From positions 124,001 to 188,000 of the forward strand of contig NZ_SZQJ01000005.1 in the NCBI RefSeq assembly GCF_013369335.1: a stretch of DNA of 64,000 nucleotides, written 5' to 3'. The notes under the pieces are model-generated. The model searched no databases and was not told where the DNA came from. It was given only the letters and a program-made list of their open reading frames with translations. Both the position numbers and the translations under genes were made by a program. How positions within the stretch are numbered: position 1 is the stretch's first letter; every line of letters starts with the position of its first letter. Shown here one piece after another: positions 8,796 to 18,257 of the stretch. Origin of the DNA: Vibrio sp. JPW-9-11-11 (GTDB taxonomy: Bacteria; Pseudomonadota; Gammaproteobacteria; Enterobacterales; Vibrionaceae).

Positions 8796-10220
8796 TTAGG
8801 ATACTCGCTTTTGCACATATTGGTAGACGGATTTTAAAATAGCCATCTTTCCAGCGTCACTCTCATGTTCGTGAACTAAGTTTTCCAAATTTAGCATATA
8901 GTCTTCAATACGACTTTCGAAGTAATCTCGGCAGTGATTGGCCCAGCGCTGTTGCTCTGTCTCATCGAGCGTCCAGGGGAAGTTGCGCGCGCGATAGCGA
9001 AACAGCAGTGGTGCGATACGGTCGTCGTTAAACGTAATATCTAACGCCGCGAGATTGTTAGGGTCTGTTTCACGGATGATGTTCATGGCTGCTTTGTCGG
9101 CAGGTGAGAAAAAGCCGCTATAAAGCTGGCTATCGACGTCATCGTTTGAGCCATAGTCGCGCTCAATGCTAAACACCCCGATCAGCTTTTCGCGGACTTG
9201 TGGATGTTGACGTAGCGTCGCCAAGTTTGTCAGGCACTGCTCTCGGTCTATGCCAATCTTGGCCGCATTCTCGGCCGTGAGTGTTTTAGCGGGGGCGAGA
9301 ATCGGGCATTTATTAAGATGAACCAACTTAACAGGAACTGGCAGCTCATCGGGCTCAAGTTCTGAATGTTTGGTGTATAAACGTGTCGTGATGGCCTCGA
9401 CGTCTAGATCGAGTAAGGCTTGCGGGTCTTTGGCTAGATCAACACAGATAACGGCATTCTGATTGGTTGGATGCCAAGCCACTGGAACTATCCAGCTAGT
9501 GTAGTGGCATTCTCTACCCAGCATACCGGATACATGCATCAGTGGTGTCATATTGACAATGTCGATAAGTTCATTGAGCTTACGTTTATGGCGCATGCTC
9601 AAGAAATAGTCGAATAATTTAGGTTGCGCCGCTTTGACTTTCTTAGCCATCTCAATCGTGGCAATGACGTCGGCCATAGCGTCGTGCGCGTTAGCGTGTT
9701 CGATACCGTTGGCGACAGAGAGGTGCTCAAGTTTAAAGCTGATAAAGCCCTCTTCGTTTTCCGGCCAGTGGATCCCTTCGGGACGCAGGGCGTAACAGGC
9801 GCGCATGACATCGAGCAAATCCCATCGTGAGTTGCCGTTCTGCCAACTCCACGCATACGGGTCAATAAAGTTGCGATAACAGGTATAGCGGGTCACTTCA
9901 TCATCAAAGCGGATGCTGTTGTAGCCCAAACTAATGGTATTGGGTGTCGCCAATTGCTGATGGATTTGGGCAATAAATTCAGGTTCTATTAACCCTTTCG
10001 CTTCCGCCGTTTGTGGAGTAATACCCGTAATGAGTGCGGCTTCAGGAGAGGGCAAGTAGTCGCTCGGTGGCTGGCAATAGATCACAAGAGGCTCGCCGAT
10101 AATGTTAAAGTCCATATCCGTGCGTACGCCAGCAAATTGACAAGGACGATCTTTGGCGGGAGTGGTTCCCCACGTTTCGTAATCAAAGAAGAAAAACGTA
10201 GGTTGTTGCTCTTGTTGCAT
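8796..10220 (-). CDS. sbcB: exodeoxyribonuclease I
   Basis: The 474-residue product is exonuclease I, a 3'-5' single-strand DNA exonuclease acting in mismatch repair and recombination. E. coli SbcB has 475 residues. The DEDDh domain is at the N-terminus: FFDYETWGTTPAKDRPCQFA holds the first Asp and Glu, and HDAMADV (about residue 160) holds a later pair. SH3-like and helical C-terminal domains follow. A start 21 codons upstream is possible, but I placed it at 10218-10220 because the extra residues do not resemble the family. Confidence 0.95.
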   Translation of the reverse strand: MQQEQQPTFFFFDYETWGTTPAKDRPCQFAGVRTDMDFNIIGEPLVIYCQPPSDYLPSPEAALITGITPQTAEAKGLIEPEFIAQIHQQLATPNTISLGYNSIRFDDEVTRYTCYRNFIDPYAWSWQNGNSRWDLLDVMRACYALRPEGIHWPENEEGFISFKLEHLSVANGIEHANAHDAMADVIATIEMAKKVKAAQPKLFDYFLSMRHKRKLNELIDIVNMTPLMHVSGMLGRECHYTSWIVPVAWHPTNQNAVICVDLAKDPQALLDLDVEAITTRLYTKHSELEPDELPVPVKLVHLNKCPILAPAKTLTAENAAKIGIDREQCLTNLATLRQHPQVREKLIGVFSIERDYGSNDDVDSQLYSGFFSPADKAAMNIIRETDPNNLAALDITFNDDRIAPLLFRYRARNFPWTLDETEQQRWANHCRDYFESRIEDYMLNLENLVHEHESDAGKMAILKSVYQYVQKRVS

Positions 10221-10380
10221 TATGAAGATACCCAGGGTAGAGAGTGACAGCGGTATTAGACCATTGCAGCACACACATGGCAAACATGCTTAGCCCTGAC
10301 TATGGCTGTTCGTAAACATTATCGCCGTTTTACGGGTAAATAGTATAAATGGTGCGTTTCATACACTTGTTTCGCTTGGA

Positions 10381-11091
10381 CTATTGATAGCGACGGAGCG
10401 TTTGTTTCATCGCCACGCTATCAACGATCTCGAGTGCCTTGGTAGAGGGTGCAAACAAACGATATTGCATCGCTTTGGCGACGTCGGCGGCGTCAATAGG
10501 GATTAACTTAGCAAGTGGACCAATCATTAAAGGTTTCACCACCGAGGCCATGGTTTGTACCACGATTTCATCACGGCGCGGCTCTTCACGTAGCCCTTTA
10601 AGCGGCCCAGGGCGCACAAACACGACTTTTTCAAAGCCTAGCCGCTCAATCGCTAACTCCATCCGACCTTTACAACGCAGGTAGTGAGACAATGAACGAA
10701 CCGATGCGCCATAGCTTGAAACAACGGCTAGCCGCTTTACCCCGAGCAGTTTCATCTCTTGAGCCACGTCACAGACTAACTCGAAGTCGACTTTCTCTAG
10801 CGCTTGCTTTGAGCCCGCTTGTTTGAGTGTGGTGCCCAAGCAGATAAAGCCGTACTCGGGACGTAGTTCATCCTCTTGCCACTGCTGTACTTTGAGCTGT
10901 GGGTGTTTAATGACCTGGAGTTTCGAGTGGAAAAAGGGCAGTTCACGACGACTTAGTGCATAGATGCGGCTGATCGGTTCGTGCTCAAGTAGTTGTTTAA
11001 TGAGTTCATTGCCGATGAGGCCTGTGCAACCGGCGGCAATAACGCAAAAGTCTCTTGAAGTAGTCAAACGTGTGTCCTTACGGGATCTCAT
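10381..11091 (-). CDS. NAD(P)-binding oxidoreductase, HTATIP2-like
   Basis: The 236-residue protein has a Rossmann fold with GCTGLIG near residues 21-27 and a VVSSYGAS block (about 125) typical of atypical short-chain reductases related to HTATIP2/TIP30 and YbjT-like proteins. These bind NADP; the substrate is unknown. There is no signal peptide. The 28-residue gene at 11,239-11,325 lies upstream on the same strand, and no strong terminator separates them, so the two could share a transcript. Confidence 0.7.
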   Translation of the reverse strand: MRSRKDTRLTTSRDFCVIAAGCTGLIGNELIKQLLEHEPISRIYALSRRELPFFHSKLQVIKHPQLKVQQWQEDELRPEYGFICLGTTLKQAGSKQALEKVDFELVCDVAQEMKLLGVKRLAVVSSYGASVRSLSHYLRCKGRMELAIERLGFEKVVFVRPGPLKGLREEPRRDEIVVQTMASVVKPLMIGPLAKLIPIDAADVAKAMQYRLFAPSTKALEIVDSVAMKQTLRRYQ

Positions 11092-11204
11092 CCAAACAAA
11101 GTGTGTGGTTCAATAGTTAGCGGGTGTTTGCCCTCGGTCAAGAGAATAACAGACCGTGATAGGAAGATGTTGAGAAAGCTCAAATTAGACCCAGTGATGT
11201 GACG

Positions 11205-11230
11205 CAGGCCTCGCGGGGTGGCGAGGCCTG
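11205..11230. terminator. hairpin after the 28-residue gene
   Basis: CAGGCCTCGC and GCGAGGCCTG form a perfect 10-bp stem with a 6-base loop, beginning 9 bp past the stop of the small gene on the minus strand. No T-run follows in either direction, so it may protect a 3' end rather than terminate. Confidence 0.45.
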
Positions 11231-11238
11231 TTCGTTGG

Positions 11239-11325
11239 CTAAGTTAATGACAGCGGGACTTTTTTTGGTTTTCTTTTTTGCGGTTTATTCTGTTTTTGTT
11301 TGGGTGTTTTTTGATTGGCAATCAT
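11239..11325 (-). CDS. 28-residue lysine-rich small protein
   Basis: This is a short open frame starting MIANQKTPKQKQNKPQ and ending KKVPLSLT. It has 8 Lys, 1 Arg, 4 Pro and no acidic residue, so it is strongly basic. Its ATG (11323-11325) follows AAGGAGGT, a near-perfect Shine-Dalgarno sequence. A sigma-70-like promoter (TTGCTG, 17 bp, TATAAG) lies about 85 bp upstream, and a 10-bp hairpin follows the stop. I do not recognise a family. It could be a nucleic-acid-binding microprotein or a leader peptide for the oxidoreductase gene downstream. The opposite-strand frame over the same DNA lacks a ribosome site. Confidence 0.55.
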   Translation of the reverse strand: MIANQKTPKQKQNKPQKRKPKKVPLSLT

Positions 11326-11409
11326 ACAACCTCCTTGCGCGAATCAATGGGAGAAAACAATCTCACGCTGAAAGTGAATGCACGGTTTATGCCGTTATAT
11401 AGGCTCTCC

Positions 11410-11438
11410 CTTATATAAAGATATGAGGAAATCAGCAA
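11410..11438 (-). promoter_or_regulatory. sigma-70-like promoter for the 28-residue gene
   Basis: On the minus strand, TTGCTG (11438-11433) and TATAAG (11415-11410) are separated by exactly 17 bp. Transcription would start near 11403, giving a leader of about 78 bases before the small gene. Confidence 0.5.
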
Positions 11439-11570
11439 AACTTTCAAATTTGATGGCAATTTGATGGGATCAATGCTGAATCTTCTCAGCAGATTCGTTT
11501 TGATAAGGGGTGTTAAGTAGCTGATTTCACGTTACACTCGAGCAACAGGATGTAAGACCAAGGATGAACC

Positions 11571-12182
11571 ATGAATATTGACCTGAGTACATTGGCGCCG
11601 ACCCAGATTTATCACCTGATGACCCAAACCATCATCCCACGCCCCATCGCCTGGGTGTTAACCGACTCAGAGCAGGGCAATTACAATTTGGCGCCCTTTT
11701 CTTATTTTTCCCCGATAGCGAGCAATCCTCCTATATTGATGTTTTCGGTGGGGAAAAAACCGACTGGTGAAGTGAAAGACACCACTCGAAACGTACTCGA
11801 AACGGGGCGTTTAGTGGTTCATATCGCCCAGCAATCCATGGCGGAGGCGGTGACGCAAACTGCGGCGACGTTAGAGCACGGAGAGTCTGAGGTTGAGGCT
11901 ACCGAGCTTGAGCTGGTTGAGTTTGACGGCTTTGAATTGCCGCGTGTTCAAGGCTGTCCGATAGCCTTTGGCTGTAAGCTTCATGAAGTCAAAGAGATAG
12001 GCGCAACGCCACAAAGTTTAATTTTTGCAGAGATCGAATCGGTCTATATAGATGATGCGGTGATAGGTGAGCGTAGCGACCGTCTAGTCGTTGATGCGCT
12101 CAAAGTGGATCCGCTTTCTCGTTTAGGGGGCAGCCAATATGCCACTTTAGATAAGGTTTTCTCTGTCGCACGGCCAAAATAA
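11571..12182 (+). CDS. flavin reductase-like FMN-binding protein
   Basis: The 203-residue protein belongs to the FMN-binding split-barrel (flavin reductase-like, flavoredoxin) family. The N-terminal TIIPRPIAWVLTDSE and NLAPFSYFSPIASNPPILMFSVG blocks (about residues 20-62) are the FMN-binding signature, and DTTRNVLETGRLVVHI follows. It probably reduces FMN or uses bound FMN. AAGGA sits 7 bp before the ATG. Its stop abuts the cobT start, so it leads the cobTSU operon. That makes a role in cobalamin reduction before adenosylation possible, but this is inference from position only. Confidence 0.8.
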   Translation: MNIDLSTLAPTQIYHLMTQTIIPRPIAWVLTDSEQGNYNLAPFSYFSPIASNPPILMFSVGKKPTGEVKDTTRNVLETGRLVVHIAQQSMAEAVTQTAATLEHGESEVEATELELVEFDGFELPRVQGCPIAFGCKLHEVKEIGATPQSLIFAEIESVYIDDAVIGERSDRLVVDALKVDPLSRLGGSQYATLDKVFSVARPK

Positions 12183-13217
12183 ATGATGTTAAAACAACAC
12201 TTCTCAGATGCGATTTGGCATCAGATCAATAATAAAACCAAACCACTCGGTGCATTAGGGCAACTGGAACATATCGCTCATCAGTTGGCGTTGATTCAGA
12301 GTAATCAAGTAGGTGACGTTGTCACTAATGTCACGTTAGAGCACCCCACCGCGGTTATATTTGCGGGCGACCATGGCATCGCAGAACAAGGGGTGAGTAT
12401 TGCGCCAAGTGCAGTGACTCAGCAAATGGTGTTGAATTTTCTCGCCGGAGGCGCGGCCATCAACTGTTTTTGTCGTGCCAACCAGGTGGCACTTAAGGTT
12501 GTCGACTGCGGTATTTTATCGCCTATAGAACAGACGCACCCTGACTTAATCGTTCAGCGTTTAGGCAGCCGAACTGCCAATTTTTCCCAAGCGGCGGCGA
12601 TGAGCGATAAGCAGGTTGAGCAGGGCATTGAGTGGGGACGTCAACTAGTAGCGGACATTATTCATCAGGGCTCGAACCTAGTGATGTTCGGTGAAATGGG
12701 TATCGGCAACACCAGCAGCGCATCGGCGATACTTGCGGCTTTGTCTGGAAGAGCGGCGAGTGAATGTGTTGGCCGAGGCACCGGCATCAGTGATACGCAG
12801 TTGGCACTCAAAACCGACTTGATCTCGCAAGCGGTCGCAAGGTGTCATGGGCTTTCTCCACAGCAAGTACTGGCCGAAGTCGGTGGCTTCGAAATCGTAC
12901 AAATGGTGGGAGGCTTTCTCGCCGCGGGAGAAAATAGCACGCCCGTTATCGTCGATGGGTTTATCGCCACTGCGGCGGCTTATGTCGCGACGCTAATAGA
13001 GCCAAGCTGTCGCGAAGTGATGGTGTTTGCCCATCAGTCTCACGAAGCCGGACATAAACACTTGCTCGAAGCGCTTCAAGCTCAGCCTCTTCTTGACCTT
13101 TCGCTTCGTTTAGGTGAAGGGACGGGAGCGGTATTGGCCGTGAGTTTAGTCCGTTCAGCCGTCGAGTTTTACAACAACATGGCCAGCTTTGAGCAAGCCG
13201 GTGTAACCGTTGACTGA
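12183..13217 (+). CDS. cobT: nicotinate-nucleotide-dimethylbenzimidazole phosphoribosyltransferase
   Basis: CobT makes alpha-ribazole phosphate from nicotinate mononucleotide and dimethylbenzimidazole, the lower ligand of B12. The 344-residue length fits. Typical motifs are [13 protein letters not shown] (about 60-72), [14 protein letters not shown] (about 166-179) and the C-terminal GEGTGAVLA with the likely catalytic base at E312. Two ATGs are adjacent (12183 and 12186), and the ribosome site is weak because translation probably continues from the preceding gene. cobS follows after 8 bp. Confidence 0.93.
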   Translation: MMLKQHFSDAIWHQINNKTKPLGALGQLEHIAHQLALIQSNQVGDVVTNVTLEHPTAVIFAGDHGIAEQGVSIAPSAVTQQMVLNFLAGGAAINCFCRANQVALKVVDCGILSPIEQTHPDLIVQRLGSRTANFSQAAAMSDKQVEQGIEWGRQLVADIIHQGSNLVMFGEMGIGNTSSASAILAALSGRAASECVGRGTGISDTQLALKTDLISQAVARCHGLSPQQVLAEVGGFEIVQMVGGFLAAGENSTPVIVDGFIATAAAYVATLIEPSCREVMVFAHQSHEAGHKHLLEALQAQPLLDLSLRLGEGTGAVLAVSLVRSAVEFYNNMASFEQAGVTVD

Positions 13218-13225
13218 CGTGCATA

Positions 13226-13993
13226 ATGAAGTATCAAATTGAGCTGTTTCTACTTGCGTTAAGCTTCTTTTCACGTATTCCTGTTCCAGCAACGACACCT
13301 TACAGTGCAGAGCGCATGAATCAGGCCGGACGCTACTTTGCGCTGGTTGGTCTGCTGCTCGGGGCACTGTGCGCCGTGTTTTTTTACGTCGCTTCTCTGC
13401 TCCTGCCCGCCAATATCGCTATATTTGTGATGATGGTTTGGAGTCTGCTTTTGACCGGAGCGTTCCACGAAGATGGCCTGACGGATATGGCCGATGGGAT
13501 TGGCGGTGGTATGAGCGTCGAGAAGCGACTGAGTATCATGAAAGACAGTCGCATTGGCACATATGGCGCTAGTGCGCTTATTATGGCGCTGTTGGGTAAG
13601 TTTCTATTGTTGAATGAGTTGGTGTCAGACGATCACTTTGGGTGGATGCTTATCACCGCTTATGCCCTCAGCCGCGCTGTCGCGGCGTCGCTCATTTTCG
13701 ATATGCCTTATGTCAGCGATAGTGACGCGAGTAAAAGTAAACCCTTGGCCGAGCGTCAATCCACTCGAGAGCTGATGATTTTACTAGTGACAGGGCTATT
13801 CCCATGTTTAGCGCTGCCTTTTACCACTTCTGTAGCCTTGGTATTGACCTTGATTGTGTTTCGTTGGGTATTTAAATGTTGGCTATTGAAACGGATCGGC
13901 GGATTTACGGGCGATTGTCTTGGCGCTGGTCAGCAGATAGCAGAACTGCTGATTTATCTTATTTTGATTGCCTTGGGAACCGGTCAAGTATGA
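13226..13993 (+). CDS. cobS: adenosylcobinamide-GDP ribazoletransferase
   Basis: CobS joins adenosylcobinamide-GDP and alpha-ribazole (phosphate) to give cobalamin. The 255-residue protein is an integral membrane enzyme with about six hydrophobic helices. The diagnostic [18 protein letters not shown] block (about residues 76-93), with the acidic metal-binding residues, is intact, followed by [10 protein letters not shown]. The end of the gene overlaps the cobU start as ATGA. Confidence 0.93.
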   Translation: MKYQIELFLLALSFFSRIPVPATTPYSAERMNQAGRYFALVGLLLGALCAVFFYVASLLLPANIAIFVMMVWSLLLTGAFHEDGLTDMADGIGGGMSVEKRLSIMKDSRIGTYGASALIMALLGKFLLLNELVSDDHFGWMLITAYALSRAVAASLIFDMPYVSDSDASKSKPLAERQSTRELMILLVTGLFPCLALPFTTSVALVLTLIVFRWVFKCWLLKRIGGFTGDCLGAGQQIAELLIYLILIALGTGQV

Positions 13994-14523
13994 GTATTCA
14001 ACTGATTTTAGGCGGCGCTCGTTCTGGAAAGTCGAGCCGCGCAGAAGCGGAAGTGAGGCAACTGAGTCAGGGCGGAACAAAACACTATGTTGCGACCGCA
14101 TTAGCCTTTGACCGTGAAATGGAAGCGCGCATTGAGAAGCACCGTCAGTCGCGTGGGTTGGACTGGACTGAACACGAATGTCCACGACACTTAGCCGAGA
14201 CCATTGCCCAGTTTGGCCCTCAAGATGTGGTGCTTATTGATTGTTTGACGCTTTGGCTCAACAACGTTATTTACAACCAAGGACAAACGCTCGATGAACT
14301 CGAAATAGAAGCGGAAGTCGTCAGGTTAGTAGAGGCGTTGGCGGCAAGCCAAGCGAGCATTGTGTTGGTGTCGAACGAAGTAGGGTTGGGGGTGGTGCCC
14401 CTTGGTGAAGTATCACGCCTGTTTGTTGACCATGCCGGGTGGATGAACCAAGCGGTGGCTCGTATTGCAGATAAAGTCACGCTGGTGAGTGCAGGGTTAC
14501 CTCTGGTATTAAAAGGAGGCTAA
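13990..14523 (+). CDS. cobU: adenosylcobinamide kinase/guanylyltransferase
   Basis: CobU phosphorylates adenosylcobinamide and transfers GMP to it. The 177-residue protein starts [19 protein letters not shown], with the Walker A loop at about residues 8-15, and carries the EKHRQSRG segment with the expected guanylylated histidine. I placed the start at 13990, overlapping the cobS stop as ATGA; a start at 13876 would lie inside cobS and add sequence foreign to the family. Translational coupling with cobS is likely. Confidence 0.93.
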   Translation: MSIQLILGGARSGKSSRAEAEVRQLSQGGTKHYVATALAFDREMEARIEKHRQSRGLDWTEHECPRHLAETIAQFGPQDVVLIDCLTLWLNNVIYNQGQTLDELEIEAEVVRLVEALAASQASIVLVSNEVGLGVVPLGEVSRLFVDHAGWMNQAVARIADKVTLVSAGLPLVLKGG

Positions 14524-14524
14524 A

Positions 14525-15139
14525 ATGAAAACGGTCAATGTCTATTTGCTTCGTCATGGCAAAACCGTCGGTGCCCCCGCACTTTATGGGCACAGTGATG
14601 TGGGTGTGTCCCCTTTAACTCAAGCTAAAATCTGTCAGGCATTACAAACAGAGTCTCTCATTTTTCAGCAGATGCAAACCTCGCCACTAAAGCGTTGCCG
14701 TGAACTCGCCCAAACCCTTTTGGATACCAAGCCGAGTCTATCGCTTGAGATCGTACCCGCGTGGCAAGAGATGGCGTTTGGCCAGTTCGATGGAGTTCCC
14801 TTTGACTCGCTGAAGCAGCAATGGCCACAACTGGAAGCTTTTTGGCAAAACCCTGCCAGTAATACACTACCCGGTGGCGAAAGCTTAGAGGGTTTCTACC
14901 AGCGGGTGAGTGAACAATGGCAAACTCTTACCCAGCGGATTGAACAAGATACCTTGATTGTCTGCCATGGCGGCACGATCAGAATGATATTGGCTCACGT
15001 ATTAAAACTTGATTGGCGAAACGCATCGCTCTACTCAAGTTTATCAATTGGCCATCAAAGCATCACGCATATTCAAATTAGTTATGCCGAGCGGCACCAT
15101 TATCGAGTGTGTTGTATTGGTAGACCACTCGCTATATAG
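14525..15139 (+). CDS. cobC: alpha-ribazole phosphatase, histidine phosphatase family
   Basis: The 204-residue protein carries the phosphoglycerate-mutase-like signature LLRHGKT (residues 8-14), with the catalytic histidine, and a later VCHGGTIRMI with the second histidine. In this operon it should dephosphorylate alpha-ribazole phosphate in nucleotide-loop assembly. AAAAGGAGGCTAAA before the ATG is a strong ribosome site, and the gene follows cobU by one base. Confidence 0.85.
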   Translation: MKTVNVYLLRHGKTVGAPALYGHSDVGVSPLTQAKICQALQTESLIFQQMQTSPLKRCRELAQTLLDTKPSLSLEIVPAWQEMAFGQFDGVPFDSLKQQWPQLEAFWQNPASNTLPGGESLEGFYQRVSEQWQTLTQRIEQDTLIVCHGGTIRMILAHVLKLDWRNASLYSSLSIGHQSITHIQISYAERHHYRVCCIGRPLAI

Positions 15140-15152
15140 CAAAGGACAGATT

Positions 15153-16943
15153 ATGACTGCACCGAGTTGGGACTTATCCATCGCTTACTTAGACCTTAGC
15201 GATGAGAGGATTGAACAGGACATCGATTTAATCAAACAGTGCATACAGGCGCTCGGTGTCCATGTCGACAATCGTGATACGCCGTCTGTGACGCAGAATG
15301 CGATTCAAACCCGTGAGGCGGCGGGTCAGCTGCTGGCGACCATTAATACTTTCGCCCAGTGTCACGCCTCTATTAATGCCACCAATGTTCACGCCAAGGC
15401 GCTCATTGGTCAGGTGGCAAAACTACAATCTGAGCTTTCTCAAGCGTTTGCATCTTATGAGAATACATTGTCAGTGGCGCCGGACGGGTTTATTCAAGAG
15501 GTGCTCAATCACCCAAGCGGTGACGTGGCGGGGCAAGCTTTTCAAATTGAATGTTTGCGCAAGCTGGCGCAAACCAAATTGTCGGTGGCCGAAGAACAGC
15601 TACTTACTGCGATGCGGGTGGATGGGTGTGACGCTTGGGGCCGCCTATACGATAACATCACAGGATCGCTCAAGGTTGAACTTGGCGATGAAGCATCGAC
15701 AAGCTTAGATCTCTCACAGGCGGTAAGCCTGCTCTATGGCAGTGAGTTTGAAAAGCAAGAAGGGGCTTGGCGTGGAATTCAACACGCGATGAAAGCACAT
15801 CAGGAGTCATTTGCTGCGATCTTAAACGCACTCGCGGGATGGCGTCTGACCGAGTATCAAAAACGTTCAAAATTGAGTGACGTCCATTTTCTCGACCCCA
15901 GTTTGCATCAGAGCCGAATTGAAAGCGCGACCCTAGAAACCATGATGCTAGTCGCGAAATCGAATCGCGCCATTGGCCAAAAAGCTGGTCGGTTGATGGC
16001 ACGGGTGCATGGCCTGGATACGATGAAACCATGGAACCACCTGGCTGGCATGCCAAGCCTGACCAATCGTGAACCCAAAGTGTACCGTTTTGATGAAGCC
16101 ATCGAGTTAATCTCTGCGGCGTTTGAACAAGTCGACCCAGAAATGGCGCAATTTGTCGCGTTAATGGTTGAGAACGGTTGGATTGACGCCGAGCCGACAG
16201 CCAATCGTCGATTGGGTGCTTACTGTACAAAGTTTGCGGCCACACGAACCCCGTTAGTCTTTATGACCTGGGGTGGCAGTCGCTCAGATTTGCTCACCTT
16301 AGCCCATGAACTGGGTCATGCGTTCCATAACTGGATTATGCGTGATATGCCACTTTGTCAAACACGTTACCCTATGACTTTGGCCGAAACCGCGTCGATT
16401 TTTGCCGAAAATGTGGTGCGTGATTACCTACTTGAACATGCACAGAGCCGTGAAGAAAAACTCGAGATGCTGTGGGAAGAGTTGTCCAGTTGCTACGCGC
16501 TTATGATCAACATTCCGGTGCGCTTTGAGTTTGAACAGCGTTTCTATCGTCAACGAAATCAAGGCGAGTTGTCGCCTGAGCAGTTGTGTCAACTGATGAG
16601 CGAAACTTGGCAAGAGTGGTATGGCGAGTCAATGTCAGAGTCAGACCCATACTTTTGGGCCAGCAAACTGCATTTTTCAATCTCAGAGGTCAGCTTTTAT
16701 AACTATCCGTATCTGTTTGGTTACTTGTTCAGTATTGGCGTTTATGCGCAGCGCGAGACAAAAGGCGAACATTTTTACACTGACTACGCTCATTTATTAC
16801 GTGATACCGGCACTATGATGGCCGAAGAGGTGGTCAATAAGCATTTGGGAATGGATCTGACTCAGCCAGACTTTTGGCAGCAAAGTATCCAACATGTCAA
16901 AGCAAAAATTGATCAGTTTGAAATGTTGCTAGATCAAGAATAA
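15153..16943 (+). CDS. M3 family oligoendopeptidase F-like
   Basis: The 596-residue protein belongs to the M3 zinc metallopeptidases related to PepF. The zinc motif HELGHAFHNW gives H385, E386 and H389, with the third ligand in the following LAETASIFAE segment. It should cleave short oligopeptides in the cytoplasm, as no signal peptide is present. A start at 15009 would overlap cobC by 131 bp; I chose 15153, which follows AAAGGACAG. It is 13 bp behind cobC and may be cotranscribed, though no link to B12 is evident. Confidence 0.88.
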   Translation: MTAPSWDLSIAYLDLSDERIEQDIDLIKQCIQALGVHVDNRDTPSVTQNAIQTREAAGQLLATINTFAQCHASINATNVHAKALIGQVAKLQSELSQAFASYENTLSVAPDGFIQEVLNHPSGDVAGQAFQIECLRKLAQTKLSVAEEQLLTAMRVDGCDAWGRLYDNITGSLKVELGDEASTSLDLSQAVSLLYGSEFEKQEGAWRGIQHAMKAHQESFAAILNALAGWRLTEYQKRSKLSDVHFLDPSLHQSRIESATLETMMLVAKSNRAIGQKAGRLMARVHGLDTMKPWNHLAGMPSLTNREPKVYRFDEAIELISAAFEQVDPEMAQFVALMVENGWIDAEPTANRRLGAYCTKFAATRTPLVFMTWGGSRSDLLTLAHELGHAFHNWIMRDMPLCQTRYPMTLAETASIFAENVVRDYLLEHAQSREEKLEMLWEELSSCYALMINIPVRFEFEQRFYRQRNQGELSPEQLCQLMSETWQEWYGESMSESDPYFWASKLHFSISEVSFYNYPYLFGYLFSIGVYAQRETKGEHFYTDYAHLLRDTGTMMAEEVVNKHLGMDLTQPDFWQQSIQHVKAKIDQFEMLLDQE

Positions 16944-16971
16944 TTAACGCGAAATCATGATATTATCAGCC

Positions 16972-16991
16972 AGCCGAGCAAAAGCTCGGCT
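16972..16991 (+). terminator. terminator after the M3 peptidase gene
   Basis: AGCCGAGC and GCTCGGCT form an 8-bp stem around an AAAA loop, followed by a short T-rich run. A second hairpin, GCCGCA and TGCGGC, lies at 17011-17028. Confidence 0.65.
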
Positions 16992-17140
16992 AATTTGTGC
17001 AGTGAGATTCGCCGCAGTGATATGCGGCACCTTGATAAATTACATGAGGCCCGCGATTCGTGTTGATAAGTGAGATCCCCTCTACATAATTTGTCGGAAC
17101 AATTCATTAACATACCCGCTGTGCAATAAAGGAGTAGCGC

Positions 17141-18169
17141 ATGACGAAAACCCTGTTTCGCCAATCTTTTCTTTTTGACAGCTTAGATTTAGAACAAGAA
17201 ATGCCAGCGGGTCAAATGACCGTCGCTGGTGGAACTGTCTTTACTTTACACCAACGTGGTGTGCTGGAAGTGACCCCTAAACATCTGTCACCTGAAAGCA
17301 AACACATCATTATTTCTTGCGGCATTCACGGCGACGAAACCGCACCCATGGAGATCGTCGATAAAATCATCAATGATATCCAGTCGGGTTTTCAACCCAT
17401 CAAGCACCGCTTGCTGTTTATTAACGCTCACCCAGAAGCGACGAATGCGCATACGCGGTTTATCGAGACCAATCTCAATCGCTTATTTGATGATAAAGCG
17501 TACCCAGAGTCGAAAGAACTCGCGATTGCTCAAAATCTTAAGCAGATAGTGGGCGATTTTTATCAAGACACCCCACAACACCAACGCTGGCATCTCGATT
17601 TGCACTGCGCGATTCGCTTGTCTAAGCATTATTCATTTGTCGTGAGTCCGAAGGTGAGACACCCCGTTCGCAGCCAAGCGCTGATGGAGTTTGTCGCGAG
17701 CGCACATCTCGAAGCGGTGATGTTCTCGAACGCGCCTTCCAGTACGTTTAGCTGGTTTAGTGCCGAGAATTATGCAGCGCAAGCGTTGACGATAGAGCTT
17801 GGTCGGGTTGCACGAATTGGAGAAAACGATCTCGATAAGTTGGTCGCGTTTGACTTGGCGCTGCGTGATCTTGTCTCTGACACGCAGGCGGAGCATTTAC
17901 CGAGAAGGCCAACTATGTATCGTGTTAGTCGCACGATTGTGCGTATCCATGACGATTTTGACTTCTTGTTTGACGACAACGTAGAAAACTTTACCGCTTT
18001 CAAACATGGCGAAGTGTTTGGCCATGATGGTGATAAACCACTCATGGCTAAAAACGAAGGCGAAGCGATAGTTTTCCCGAATCGCCATGTCGAAATTGGC
18101 CAGCGAGCGGCTTTGATGGTCTGCCCTGTGAAGACGCGTTATGAAGACGGCCAGTTGGTGTACGATTAA
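17141..18169 (+). CDS. astE: succinylglutamate desuccinylase
   Basis: AstE cleaves N-succinylglutamate to succinate and glutamate, the last step of the arginine succinyltransferase pathway. The 342-residue protein has the zinc motif GIHGDETAP (H63, E66) and HLDLHCAIR (H155), with TIELGRV holding the expected catalytic glutamate near 219. The start is supported by AAAGGAG. It stands alone here, away from other ast genes, with a terminator on each side. Confidence 0.93.
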   Translation: MTKTLFRQSFLFDSLDLEQEMPAGQMTVAGGTVFTLHQRGVLEVTPKHLSPESKHIIISCGIHGDETAPMEIVDKIINDIQSGFQPIKHRLLFINAHPEATNAHTRFIETNLNRLFDDKAYPESKELAIAQNLKQIVGDFYQDTPQHQRWHLDLHCAIRLSKHYSFVVSPKVRHPVRSQALMEFVASAHLEAVMFSNAPSSTFSWFSAENYAAQALTIELGRVARIGENDLDKLVAFDLALRDLVSDTQAEHLPRRPTMYRVSRTIVRIHDDFDFLFDDNVENFTAFKHGEVFGHDGDKPLMAKNEGEAIVFPNRHVEIGQRAALMVCPVKTRYEDGQLVYD

Positions 18170-18202
18170 GGGTAAGAATCTCGCTGAATGACTTTCTATT
18201 TT

Positions 18203-18235
18203 AGTGGCTTAACGGTATCGTTAAGCCACTTTTCT
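18203..18235 (+). terminator. terminator after astE
   Basis: AGTGGCTTAACG and CGTTAAGCCACT form a perfect 12-bp stem with a GTAT loop, followed by TTTCT. Confidence 0.85.
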
Positions 18236-18257
18236 ATTGCAATGATCTCCTTATTCG

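Noticed and set aside
11199..11402. 67-codon frame on the plus strand over the small lysine-rich gene
   Set aside because: It has no ribosome site, and its run of hydrophobic residues (FLVFFFAVYSVFVWVFF) is the mirror of the poly-Lys codons on the minus strand, which has a strong ribosome site.
11403..11570. Cobalamin riboswitch before the cob operon
   Set aside because: The region is too short and lacks the conserved GCCACTG B12 box; the gap before btuC is shorter still.
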